NCBI RefSeq assembly: GCF_020379485.1
Contig: NC_063444.1
Coordinates: 1,684,652-1,748,651, forward strand
Length of the DNA: 64,000 nucleotides
Reading direction: 5' to 3'
Origin: Brassica napus
Taxonomy: Eukaryota; Streptophyta; Magnoliopsida; Brassicales; Brassicaceae
In this document: positions 48,731-61,400 of the stretch, piece by piece
How positions within the stretch are numbered: position 1 is the first letter of the stretch
Layout: the number at the start of each line of letters is the position of its first letter
Made by a program: the position numbers and the translations under genes
The notes under the pieces: generated by a model
What the model was told of the DNA's origin: nothing
What the model saw: only the letters and a program-made list of their open reading frames with translations
Database searches by the model: none

Positions 48731-49640
48731 TTAGATACAGAGAGTGGCTTCTCAACCTATAAGTGCATACTTATCAGGTTATTGTTTCTAGCATAAAGAT
48801 CATTTCCTTCATTTATAGTTTTGAGACACTTGTAGTAACTAGTAGCTGAATATCATGTATTAATTAAACTTGTCAATTGATACAGAAAAAAACATGTATT
48901 GTATTGTATTGTAAAAAAAAAAAAAATCAGGTATTGTAGATTTGTAGCCACTTCTTAGTTTAACCTGCTCTTAGTTTAACCTGCTCATTGTTCTAAAAAA
49001 ATATTATAATTAACCCTACTTATTGTAGTGTTAAGAATATGGACTAAGTCCAGCAACACTTTTAGTTTGAGAAACCAATTATGATGTGTAGAGCTTGATT
49101 GTTCTTTTGAGAAATCTACTAACTGTCTTCTGATAATGTTAAATTTTTATTGTCTGCTTAAAAAATATTCTGTATCGGTTTACTAAACCGGAAATGAATA
49201 GTAAGTACAAACAAACTAAACCGATAGAGATCTTGATAAACCAAAGTCATGTTTCCTTGGTCAGCGTAGAATTTTGGATCCTAGTTTCTAAAAAGGAAAC
49301 GAAGGCCTAAGACATTTGCGGCCCATTTAACCGGCCTAAGACATTTGCGGCCCATTTAACAACAACCGACTAATGAGGAGCTGACTTCTTTATAAATAAG
49401 AGGCTTAGGGTATCAGTTCTTTCTCTTTGTTCATACCTCTCTTCGCATCTTCGCGAGAGCAAATCCAGATCTGGTCGTGTCAGACAAAAAAAAAAAAAAT
49501 TAAGCTCAAGTAAACTGTAAAACTGACTCTTCACATATTCAAACAAATTCAAAAAGCGAGGGAAACACTAAGAACATTTTTAATCGATTTTGATAACCAA
49601 TTTCTAGGGTTCCGTTTCCTTTGATCGGAGTTTCGCCGTC
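48731..49640. promoter_or_regulatory. NRPB1: NRPB1 upstream region with duplicated TGGGCC element
   Basis: No gene is seen. A 28-bp unit (GGCCTAAGACATTTGCGG continuing CCCATTTAAC) is perfectly repeated at 49304-49331 and 49333-49360. Each copy carries GGCCCA, the site II (TGGGCC) element common in plant housekeeping promoters. Start codon 49641 is 281 bp downstream, and TATAAATA at 49391 could be a TATA box. Confidence 0.6.
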
Positions 49641-52600
49641 ATGGATACACGGTTCCCGTTCTCTCCGGCTGAGGTCTCAAAAGTCCGTGTGGTCCAGTTT
49701 GGGATTCTCAGCCCCGATGAGATCGTAATGCTCCATTCTCTTTACATTTGCTAAGCTCATTTGCTCCGCCGTCTAACAGACGGCTGAGAAATTGAACTGA
49801 GAGTGAACAGTAACGAAAGTTCGTTTCTAACGGCCTTTTGTTTTTATTTCAGAGGCAAATGTCTGTTATGCACGTTGAGCATAGTGAGACCACCGAGAAA
49901 GGTAAACCCAAGGTTGGAGGATTGAGCGATGCTCGTCTCGGTACGATTGATCGGAAGGTGAAGTGCGAGACGTGTATGGCTAACATGGCTGAGTGCCCTG
50001 GGCATTTCGGGCATCTTGAGCTCGCTAAGCCTATGTACCACGTCGGTTTTATGAAAACGGTGTTGAGTATCATGCGTTGCGTTTGCTTCAATTGCTCCAA
50101 GATCTTAGCTCATGAGGTATATGGATGAAACGAAACTGATCTTGTTTTGCTTTGCATCTGTGTTAATTTATTCTTCTTTTTTTTCGTGAAGGAGGAGCAT
50201 AAGTTTAAACAGGCTATGAAGATAAAGAACCCCAAGAATAGACTTAAGAAGATTCTGGAAGCGTGCAAAAACAAGACTAAATGTGCTGATGACGATAATC
50301 TCGAGGACGTTCAAAGCCAAGACATGGACGGACCCGTGAAGAAGATCCGTGGTGGATGTGGTGCAGTGCAACCGAAGCTGACTATCGAGGGCATGAAGAT
50401 GATTGCTGAGTATAAAATAACGAGGAAGAAGAACGACGAGCAGGACCAGCTTCCAGAGCGTGCAGAAATGAAAAAGACGCTTGGTGCTGACAGGGTTTGT
50501 CTTTTTCTTTCTATATTTAGAATGTAATGTTTGGGGGTAATTAATCTGATGGCATGTGAGTTTTTTTGCAGGTTTTGAGTGTTTTAAAGAGGATTAGCGA
50601 TGAGGATTGTCAACTCCTAGGGTTCAACCCCAAGTATGCTCGTCCTGACTGGATGATTCTAGAAGTGCTTCCTATCCCTCCACCCCCTGTTAGACCATCT
50701 GTAATGATGGATGCTACTTCCAGAAGTGAGGTAAGTCACTTTCATATCTCAACTTGCCTTTTCACTATGCCAACTGAATGTGTTGTTGTTGGTGCAGGAT
50801 GACTTGACTCATCAGCTTGCAATGATTATCCGACACAACGAAAACTTGAAAAGACAGGAGAAAAGTGGAGCACCAGCTCATATTATATCAGAGTTCACAC
50901 AGCTCTTGCAGTTTCATATAGCAACTTATTTTGATAACGAGTTGCCTGGACAGCCAAGGGTAATGCTTTTATATCCCTCAAGATCTGGTCTGAAACATAC
51001 AGACGTTGCTTGATCTGTTTGGCCTATTTTTTATTTTTTTTCAGGCTACTCAAAAATCAGGGAGGCCCATTAAATCAATATGTAGTAGACTGAAGGCGAA
51101 GGAAGGCAGAATCAGGGGAAATTTGATGGGAAAACGAGTTGATTTCTCTGCACGTACTGTTATTACACCGGATCCAACGATAAATATCGATGAACTTGGT
51201 GTACCGTGGAGTATAGCCTTGAATCTCACATACCCTGAAACAGTTACTCCATATAACATTGAAAGGTTATTATTGTTTCTGGTGTTTATTTCTATCTTGA
51301 GAAAGTATTTTTTCTCCATGTTTGTTGACAACATTTCTATTGCCAGATTAAAGGAGCTGGTGGATAATGGGTCACATCCTCCACCTGGCAAGACTGGAGC
51401 TAAATATATCATTAGAGATGATGGCCAAAGACTAGACCTTCGTTACCTTAAGAAGAGCAGTGATCATCATTTGGAACTTGGATACAAAGTATTTATTCTT
51501 TCCACTCAAGGCACAAATTTTTTTTTTTTTTTTTGGAAGTATTAATTCTTCTATGCTTTCATTTCCACAGGTGGAGCGGCACTTAATTGATGGTGACTTT
51601 GTTCTGTTTAATCGTCAACCAAGTCTTCACAAGATGTCTATCATGGGTCACAGGATTAGGATCATGCCATACTCCACTTTCCGACTGAACTTGTCTGTCA
51701 CTTCTCCTTACAATGCTGATTTTGATGGGGACGAGATGAACATGCATGTACCACAGTCATTCGAGACTAGAGCCGAGGTGTTGGAGCTGATGATGGTTCC
51801 CAAATGTATAGTCTCCCCCCAGGCGAATCGGCCTGTGATGGGTATTGTGCAAGATACACTTCTAGGATGCCGTAAAATTACAAAGAGAGATACCTTCATT
51901 GAGAAGGTAACCACTTCTTGTTTAAAAATCTCTCTATTTTTTTTTTTAAAATCTCTCTGTTTAATGAAAGGATATGCTAAATTTTTTTTTCCATTTTTTC
52001 AGGATGTATTCATGAATACGCTTATGTGGTGGGAAGACTTCGATGGGAAAGTCCCAGCTCCCGCAATTTTGAAGCCTCGTCCTCTTTGGACTGGCAAACA
52101 AGTCTTTAATCTTATCATACCAAAGCAGATAAATCTATTCAGGTACTCTGCATGGCATTCAGATCAAGAGACGGGATACATAAGTCCAGGGGATACTCAA
52201 GTGAGAATTGAAAGAGGGGAGCTTCTCGCTGGAACTCTCTGCAAAAAGACCCTTGGTACCGGTAACGGAAGTCTCGTGCATGTCATTTGGTAAGATTATG
52301 CATCTTCTTAACTTATCACAAAAATATTAACATTAATTGGTTTCATGCGCTCATTTGTTTTTTTTATTACGTGGTTTGTAGGGAAGAAGTTGGACCTGAT
52401 GCAGCTAGAAAATTCCTTGGCCATACTCAATGGCTTGTCAACTACTGGCTACTGCAGAATGGTTTCACCATTGGAATTGGTGACACTATTGCTGATTCGT
52501 CGACGATGGAGAAAATTAACGAGACTATATCTACTGCCAAAACTGCTGTGAAAGATCTTATCCGTCAGTTCCAGGAAAAGAAACTGGACCCTGAGCCGGG

Positions 52601-55600
52601 GAGAACTATGACAGAGACGTTTGAGAACAGAGTTAATCAGGTATATTAAATATAGCTTGATAATAATATAGTTTTCTGATCTATGCTGACTCACTTACTG
52701 CTCATTTTAGGTCTTGAATAAAGCTCGTGACGATGCTGGAAGCAGTGCTCAAAAGAGTTTAGCAGAAACCAACAACCTCAAGGCCATGGTGACAGCAGGA
52801 TCCAAAGGAAGTTTCATTAACATCTCTCAGATGACTGCTTGCGTTGGTCAGCAGAACGTGGAAGGGAAACGGATCCCGTTTGGTTTCGACGGGCGGACGT
52901 TGCCTCATTTCACCAAAGATGATTACGGTCCAGAGAGCCGTGGGTTCGTGGAGAATTCGTACCTGCGTGGGTTGACTCCCCAGGAGTTCTTTTTCCACGC
53001 AATGGGAGGAAGGGAAGGTCTTATCGATACCGCTGTGAAGACATCAGAGACTGGATACATCCAGAGGCGGTTGGTCAAGGCCATGGAGGATATTATGGTT
53101 AAATATGACGGGACGGTGAGAAACTCGTTGGGCGATGTTATTCAGTTTCTCTATGGGGAAGATGGTATGGACGCTGTGTGGATCGAGTCACAGAAGCTGG
53201 ACTCTTTGAAAATGAAGAAGTCTGAGTTCGACAGGACGTTCAAGTACGAGATTGATGACGTCAACTGGAATCCAGCTTACCTAAGCGACGAACATCTTGA
53301 GGACTTGAAAGGGATCCGGGAGCTGCGTGACGTGTTTGATGCTGAGTATCAGAAGCTTGAGGCTGACAGATACCAACTCGGCACTGAGATTGCTACAAAC
53401 GGTGATAGCACTTGGCCGTTACCTGTTAACATCAAGAGGCATATCTGGAATGCGCAGAAGACTTTCAAGATTGATTTACGCAAGATCTCGGATTTGCACC
53501 CGGTTGAAATCGTTGATGCGGTTGATAAGTTACAGGAGAGGTTGCTGGTTGTTCCCGGTGAAGATGCACTGAGTGTAGAAGCTCAGAAAAACGCCACGCT
53601 GTTCTTTAACATTTTGCTTCGCAGCACTCTCGCTAGTAAAAGAGTTTTGGAGGAGTACAAGCTCAGCCGCGAGGCTTTTGAGTGGGTTATTGGTGAGATA
53701 GAATCGAGATTTGTGCAGTCGCTTGTATCTCCCGGGGAGATGATTGGTTGTGTTGCTGCTCAGTCTATTGGAGAGCCTGCTACGCAGATGACTCTGAACA
53801 CTTTCCATTACGCTGGTGTCAGTGCGAAGAATGTTACCCTCGGTGTTCCAAGGCTGCGAGAGATTATTAACGTTGCTAAACGGATCAAGACACCTTCTCT
53901 ATCTGTCTACCTCACACCGGAAGCTAGCAGATCAAAAGAAGGGGCCAAAACTGTTCAATGTGCTTTGGAGTATACTACTCTCAGGAGTGTCACTCAAGCT
54001 ACGGAGGTCTGGTATGACCCGGATCCGATGAGTACTATAATAGAAGAAGATTATGAGTTTGTGAGGTCATACTACGAAATGCCTGATGAAGATGTTTCTC
54101 CGGATAAAATATCTCCTTGGCTGCTTCGTATAGAGCTGAACCGCGAGATGATGGTCGATAAGAAGCTGAGTATGGCGGATATTGCTGAGAAGATCAACCT
54201 TGAGTTTGATGATGATCTGACTTGCATTTTCAATGACGACAATGCTGAGAAACTGATCCTTCGGATTCGTATTATGAACGATGAGGGAGCAAAGGGAGAA
54301 GGGCAAGATGAATCAGCTGAGGATGATGTGTTCCTTAAAAAGATTGAGAGCAACATGCTGACGGAGATGGCGCTGAGGGGTATTCCAGACATCAACAAGG
54401 TGTTCATCAAACAGGTTAGGAAAAGCAAGTTTGATGAGGAGGAAGGGTTCAAGACGTCTGAAGAGTGGATGTTAGATACAGAAGGTGTTAATCTGTTGGC
54501 TGTGATGTGCCACGAAGATGTGGATCCAAAGAGGACAACCAGCAATCACTTGATTGAGATTATGGAAGTTCTCGGAATCGAGGCGGTTCGCCGTGCTTTG
54601 TTGGATGAGCTTCGAGTTGTGATATCCTTTGATGGCTCCTATGTGAACTACCGTCATCTTGCCATCTTGTGTGATACGATGACCTATCGTGGTCATCTGA
54701 TGGCGATCACTCGACATGGGATCAACAGAAACGACACTGGCCCTCTGATGAGGTGCTCGTTTGAAGAAACGGTTGATATTCTACTGGATGCTGCGGCTTA
54801 TGCTGAGACGGACTGCTTGCGTGGCGTGACCGAGAATATAATGCTTGGCCAGCTTGCACCAATTGGAACAGGAGATTGTGAGCTGTATCTGAACGATGAG
54901 ATGCTGAAGAATGCTATTGAACTTCAGCTCCCTAGCTATATGGATGGCCTGGAGTTTGTTGGAATGACTCCTGCTCGCTCACCATTTTCAGGCACTCCTT
55001 ATCATGAAAGCATGATGATGACACCAAACTACCTCTTGACTCCAAATGTGCGATCGTCGCCAACGTCAGACGCACAGTTCTCTCCGTATGTTAGTGGAAT
55101 GGCCTTTTCACCTTCTTCATCTCCAGGTTACAGCCCAGCATCCCCAGGACAAAGTTCTGCTTCCCCCGGTTATAGCCCGACTTCTCCCTACTACAGTCCC
55201 ACTTCCCCCATCTACAGTCCCACTTCCCCCAACTACAGGCCCACCTACAGTCCCACTTCGCCCACCTACAGCCCCACTTCGCCAATCTACAGGCCCACCT
55301 ACAGTCCCACTTCGCCCTACTACAGTCCCACCTCGCCCACATACAGTCCCACTTCGCCCTACTACAGTCCCAGTTCTCCTGGCTCTAGCCCAACAAGTCC
55401 TTCCTATTCTCCCACTTCCCCTAGCTATTATAGTCGGACATCCCGAAGTTACAGTCCGACATCACCGGCTCACAAAGCTTACAGCCCTACTTCCCCTGCA
55501 TACAGCCCCACCTCTCCATCTTACATCGCTACTTCACCATCTTACAGCCCAACTTCGCCTTCTTACAGTCCCACTTCACCCGCATACAGCCCTACATCTC

Positions 55601-56261
55601 CTGGCTACAGCCCAACTTCACCAAGCTACAGTCCAACCTCACCTAGTTACGGGTCTACGTCTCCAAGCTACAATCCTCAGTCTGCTAAATATTGTCCATC
55701 TTTGGCTTACTCTCCTAGCGATGCAAGGCTATCACCAGCTAGCCCTGGCTACAGTCCTACATCACCAAACTACAGGTGAGTAGTAGTAAACCGCTCTTCA
55801 GTGTTTCAACTTCTGTAAAACTTTTCTAATGCTTTGTCGTTTCTCAATTTGTTAACTCTTTTGATCAAATTTTACTCTGCAGCCCTACATCACCATCGTA
55901 CTCGCCCACTTCTCCATCGTATTCACCTTCAAGTCCAACACACTGTCCCAGCAGGTTCGAATTTTAATACACTTTAATCCGTTGTATGCATCGATCTTAT
56001 TTGAAAATGCTCACCAACTATTGTCTTTTGGCATTTGAATTGTGTAATAAAGTGTAACCGGTTTGTTGTTGTTGTTGCTGTTAAATGTGTCTCAGCCCAT
56101 ACAGCTCAGGAGCAAGCCCTGACTACAGCCCAAGCGCAGGCTACTCACCAACACTTCCTGGCTATTCTTCTTCATCCACCGGTCAGTATACACCACACGA
56201 AGGCTATGAAAATGACAAGACTGGAGAAGATGCCAGCAAGGATGGTAAAAGCAGCCCTTGA
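49641..56261 (+). CDS. NRPB1: RNA polymerase II largest subunit (RPB1)
   Basis: Thirteen exons (49641-49724, 49853-50116, 50192-50494, 50572-50730, 50798-50959, 51045-51265, 51347-51488, 51571-51906, 52003-52289, 52382-52640, 52711-55775, 55883-55954, 56096-56261) give 1839 residues, as in Arabidopsis. The N-terminal zinc-binding [20 protein letters not shown] is present, as are the catalytic [12 protein letters not shown] (Asp 495, 497 and 499) and the trigger-loop region ([19 protein letters not shown]). The C-terminal domain from about residue 1535 holds some 35 YSPTSP-like heptads and an ACDE-type tip (QYTPHEG). Several heptads are degenerate, some with Arg or Lys. It is the core catalytic subunit of nuclear mRNA synthesis. 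The last two introns both interrupt the AG|C Ser codon of CTD repeats. Confidence 0.98.
55100..56160 (+). repeat. NRPB1: NRPB1 C-terminal-domain heptad array
   Basis: Tandem 21-bp units encode YSPTSPx. DNA blocks are locally homogenised: a module encoding [10 protein letters not shown] is duplicated near 55230-55260 and 55290-55315. Shortened (YRPT), expanded (AHKA) and substituted (SYYSRTSR) units occur. Confidence 0.9.
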
Positions 56262-56840
56262 AATGGAGAGGAGAGACGTTATATATAAGTTTTAGGTAAC
56301 GTAACGTCTAAACCTTTTGGAACCATTGGGTTTAAAACTCGTACTAGCCACAATCTGAGCCACATGTTATTTCGTATAACCAGCAGGGCATGTTGAGAAA
56401 AAAAAGGAAGAAAGAGCGTTTCGAAAGCATCTCCACAGTGGATATCTTTGTGACACTGTTTTCCTAGTATCCTCTTTTTCATGATTTCTAAATTTGTTCT
56501 AAACGTACCATTAAAGCTATGTAACATCGCCCCAAAAAACCCATATTTGCCCAATGGATACAATCCTCTCATGGGAAAACTTCATATGGATTTGGGTTCC
56601 TCGTCTGGTTGTTGAGTACTTCTTGCTTGTTCGATTTCAGAAAGTAATACTCTATGAAAGGATTCTTTTATGTTACTGTTGCTTCGTTGAGATGATTTGA
56701 ATCGGACAAATACTTTGTTCCGACAAGAGTATTTGATTGGCATGTGCCCCACTTTGAAGTTTAAACGACTGGATTTTCCAATGTGAATTAAAAAAATCAA
56801 AAACTTTATCCGCAGATTCTACATTTGTTTTATTCGATTA

Positions 56841-57705
56841 ATTTCTAGTTACATTCGCCATAACTAAAGGGGTTTTTTACTAGATCCACCACCACTTACC
56901 TAATCTTATAGAGTTAGTCTAGTTAATAATGATTATAACCTTTGAAGAATAGTTTAATGGATATGGTGGACACATCTGAGATAATCGCATTGCTGTTGTG
57001 TTTGACTCAAGCCTTTTCCATTATTAGATTACACTCAGAGGAATGCAGAAAGATATTGAGGCAACATTCTGAAATTTGTAGATATATAAAAAACTAATGA
57101 TATTACGATTAGATATTTAAATCTTTAAAAAATTGTAGAAATTTTTGAAAGTTTTAGTAATACAAATTGTATAATTATACAATATTAATAATATTTCAAA
57201 ATTTGAAATGTTATTTATGAATATATTTATTTATAGATGATGTATGAGCTATTAACATATTTAAAAAAAGTTACAAAAAAAATATAAATATTAAATGTAA
57301 TATATGAATTATTACCATATTTTAATAAATTTGCCAAAAATATAAATCAACATTAAATGAGATTATCCATGTCATATTTTTTCGGAAGCCATGTCATCAA
57401 TTTTTAGTAGCCATGTTATATTTGTTTTGTGAAATTGATCGTAGAAAAGACAGATAGCAAAATCATTTCTAGTTACATTCGCCATAACTAAAGGGGTTTT
57501 TATTAGATCCACCACCACTTACTTAATCTTATAGAGTTAGTCTGGTTAATAATGATTATAACCTTTGAAGAATAGTTTAATGGATATGGTGGACACATCT
57601 GAGATAATCGCATTGCTGTTGTGTTTGACTCACCCTTTTCCATTATTAAATTACACTTAAGAGGAATGTAGAAAGATCTTCGCACAACATTCTAAAATCG
57701 GTGGA
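56841..57705. repeat. Pair of about 240-bp direct repeats flanking AT-rich DNA
   Basis: The segment starting ATTTCTAGTTACATTCGCCA at 56841 recurs at 57465; both run through CCACCACCACTTAC, TATGGTGGACACATCTGAG and GTTGTGTTTGACTCA to AACATTCT. They differ by scattered substitutions. The 385 bp between them are AT-rich and resemble, in inverse orientation, DNA at 40377-40600. Confidence 0.85.
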
Positions 57706-57877
57706 TCTTCTGAACTAATTAAGAACTAATTAAACAAAGTGTTTAAGCCCTCTCTTACCAATTAAAAGAAGAGAAAAAGACAAAAATAGCACTAAATCAA
57801 GTTTTTGTTCTCAAACTAGCATTTAAAGTCAAAAGTCACAAAAATAGCATTTAATGTTTTATCAAAAGTCACAAACT

Positions 57878-57966
57878 TAGGGTTTAGAGTTAAAGGGTAG
57901 GGTTTAGGATTTAGGGTTTAGAGTTTAGGGTTTAGGGTTTAGAGTTTAGGGTTTAGGGTTTAGAGT
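57878..57966 (+). repeat. Interstitial telomere-like repeats
   Basis: About twelve units of TTTAGGG or TTTAGAG/TTTAGGA variants lie in tandem. The plant telomere unit is TTTAGGG. The tract lies about 450 bp upstream of PLD-delta; telo-box motifs in plant 5' regions can bind TRB-type factors. Confidence 0.85.
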
Positions 57967-58411
57967 TGAGAAATGAAGTTTTGAGGATAAGATTTTAAAT
58001 TTTGAAAAATAAAAAAATTAAAATTTTCAAAAGATAAACTTAGAAATGTGCTATTTTAGTCATTTTAATTTTAGAGTGCTATTTTTGTGATATAAACTTA
58101 GAAATATGCTATTTTAGAGATTTGTCTTCGAAAGAAGCCAAAAATGCAGAAGGTGTGCAACAAACTCTCTCAACAGATCTACACGGAGGTAAACAACTCC
58201 CGTCACGTCGTGCGTCCACGTGTCCCTTCTTCTTCTTCCTCCGTCCCTTTCCTTCTTCTCCCTCATATCATCATCACCTAAAAATAACAAATACTATTAT
58301 TATTAATAATAATTAATCAAAAAAAGAAAATTCAAATTCATCTCTGTGTTTCCGCAGCAGCAACAACAAACCGAGCCCTTATTCGTTAGGGCTCTCGGTT
58401 TATTGTTAGCC

Positions 58412-61400
58412 ATGGCGGAGAAAGTATCCGACGACGTGATGCTTCTCCACGGCGACCTCGATCTCAAAATCGTTCAGGCGAGGAGGTTACCTAACATGGA
58501 CTTATTCTCCGATCGCATGCGCCGCTGCTTCACCGCTTGCAACTCATGCGCCAAACCTCCGGAAGTCGACGAAGATCCAAGAAACAGAGACGGCGGCGAT
58601 CGCAACATCCGCGGCCACCGCAAGGTCATCACCAGCGATCCCTACGTAACCGTCGTCGTCCCTCAAGCGACTCTCGCTCGCACGCGCGTCTTGAAAAACT
58701 CTCAGGATCCTCTCTGGGACGAGCACTTCAACATCTCCGTCGCGCATCCGATGCCTCACCTCGAGTTCCAGGTCAAGGACGACGACGTCTTCGGCGCGCA
58801 GATCATCGGCACGGCGAAGATCCCCGTACACCAGATCGCCTCGGGGCAGCGGATCTCCGGGTGGTTCCCCGTCCTCGGCGCGTCGGGGAAACCGCCGAAG
58901 AAGGAGACGGCTCTCTACGTCGACATGAAGTTCACCCCGTTCCACCAGATCGAGACGTACCGTAGCGGAATCGCCGGGGATCCGGATCGGAGAGGCGTGA
59001 AACGGACTTACTTCCCCGTGAGGAAAGGGAGCAAGGTGAGACTTTACCAAGACGCTCACGTGATGGACGGGACGTTGCCGGAGGTTGGATTGGATAACGG
59101 GAAGGTTTACAAGCACGGCAAGTGCTGGGAGGATATTTGTTACGCCGTCTCCGAGGCGCACCATATGATTTACATCGTGGGGTGGTCGGTGTTCCACAAG
59201 GTGAGGCTTGTTAGGGAGCCTACGAGGAAGTTACCGAGAGGTGGTGATTTGACGCTTGGGGAGTTGCTGAAGTATAAATCCGAAGAAGGTGTTCGAGTTT
59301 TGCTGCTTGTGTGGGATGATAAGACTTCTCATGATAAGTTTGGGATTAGCACGGTGAGTGTTAGGCTATATCATTTATGTTTCGATAGGCTATGTTAATC
59401 GTCGTATCTAATAGAATTAGAGATTATATGATGACGCAATTGGTGATTTACCTATGTTAAGTATGTTGTATGGCATTTTTTGTGTTGCAGCCTGGAGTTA
59501 TGGGGACGCATGATGAAGAGACTAGGAAGTTTTTCAAGCATTCTTCTGTGATATGTGTGTTGTCACCTCGTTATGCTAGTAGTAAGCTTGGTTTGTTTAA
59601 ACAACAGGCAAGTCCTAGCTCTTCAGTATATATGTTCATGATAGTTTAGTGATGCTAATTGCAAAGATAGGATTAGTGAATATGTATGTTTGCGGTCAAT
59701 TATAAGAGATGTTCTTGGAAATGCACTGAATCTAGTTAGTGTTGGCTATCGTATGTACATGTTCTTTTCATGGACTTTCCTTTAATCTCTCTCAGGTTTG
59801 ATTCTTCGTTTTAATTGTCAGGTTGTTGGCACTCTCTTCACGCACCATCAGAAGTGTGTTCTTGTAGATACTCAGGCTGTTGGTAACAATCGCAAGATCA
59901 CAGCTTTCATTGGAGGTATTGATCTTTGTGACGGCCGCTACGACACACCTGACCACCGGATACTACACGATCTTGACACTGTATTCAAGGATGATTTTCA
60001 CAATCCTACATTTCCAGTGAGTACAGTATGTAATTATTGGCTGGTCGTTTTTAACCGTACTGACTCCTGATTTGGATTCGTTTTCTGCTTAACTTCCTCA
60101 GGCTGCTACCAAGGCTCCAAGGCAACCGTGGCACGATTTGCACTGTAGGCTAGACGGCCCTGCGGCGTATGATGTTCTCATAAACTTTGAGCAGCGGTGG
60201 AGAAAAGCGACCCGATGGAAGGAGTTTAGCTTGCGTCTAAAGGGAAAAACTCACTGGCAAGATGATGCATTGATCCGGATAGGACGTATATCATGGATTC
60301 TAAGTCCAGTGTTTAAGTTTCTGAAGGATGGTACCTCAATTGTCCCGGAGGACGATCCAGTTGTTTATGTTTCCAAAGAAGATGATCCTGAGAATTGGCA
60401 TGCTCAGGTATTCACAAATGTCTTTCCAAACAATACTTTATCATGTAATGAATTGTTATGGCGATTTGATTCAACCATTTGACTTCCAGGTATTCCGTTC
60501 TATCGACTCAGGATCCGTGAAAGGATTTCCGAAATATGAAGACGAGGCTGAGGCACAAGTTAGTAGATCAACTTAGTTGCTATTATTATTACTAATGTTC
60601 CTTGACAATACAATAGTTATTGTCGCCACATTGTGTACTAAGTTTTGAAAATTTCTTTTTGACTGCAGAATCTGGAATGTGCCAAGCGTCTTGTAGTAGA
60701 TAAAAGCATCCAGACTGCATACATCCAGACAATCAGATCTGCTCAGCATTTCATATACATCGAGAATCAGTATTTCCTTGGTTCGTCTTATGCTTGGCCT
60801 AATTATAAAGATGCAGGTACGTCTTGATCTTTGAAGAAAGTTCTTAGACTAGGAACTAAAATGCTCACTTAGAATAGGCTGTATTCTAGCATAGTTCTCA
60901 ACATCTGGGATGGATTCTCCTTCTCCTGTGTATACAAAAGTGAATGAAGTGAATGTTCCCTCTCTTTTGAATGAGCAGGAGCTGACAATCTTATTCCAAT
61001 GGAGTTGGCACTAAAGATTGTTAGTAAAATCAGAGCTAAAGAAAGATTTGCTGTATATGTCGTTATACCATTGTGGCCTGAGGGGGACCCAAAGTCTGGA
61101 CCTGTGCAAGAAATTCTGTATTGGCAGGTATTACTTCAAGACTTTTAGCACTGATATTATAATGTAGTTTCTTCCAATTCTTTACAAGAGAAACTAACAT
61201 TTTTTGCTAAAAACCATCTTGTTTGCAGAGCCAAACTATGCAGATGATGTATGATGTCATAGTACGAGAACTGAAAGCAGTGCAGTCAGATGCTCATCCT
61301 CTCGATTACCTTAACTTTTACTGCCTTGGTAAACGAGAGCAACTTCCAGAGAATATGCCAGCCACAAATGGCAGTGCGGTATAATATTCATATCATTCAT

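Larger units (their letters stand above)
56262..58411. other. Intergenic: NRPB1 3' flank, direct repeats, telomere-like tract, PLD-delta 5' leader
   Basis: No gene seen. It contains 240-bp direct repeats (56841-57080 and 57465-57705), a TTTAGGG-like tract (57878-57966), and a CT-rich leader for PLD-delta (58205-58270). Confidence 0.55.

Noticed and set aside
48731..48755. MRSHSLYLTNTL as the true N terminus of the LINE protein
   Set aside because: The target-site duplication at 48720-48730 shows that these codons lie in host flanking DNA beyond the truncated LINE.
55046..55783. 245-codon plus-strand frame and antisense frames over the CTD
   Set aside because: Alternative frames of the 21-bp heptad repeats; the NRPB1 frame accounts for the sequence.
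58544..59197. 217-codon minus-strand frame opposite PLD-delta exon 1
   Set aside because: Shadow of a GC-rich coding exon; the plus strand carries the C2 domain with full conservation.
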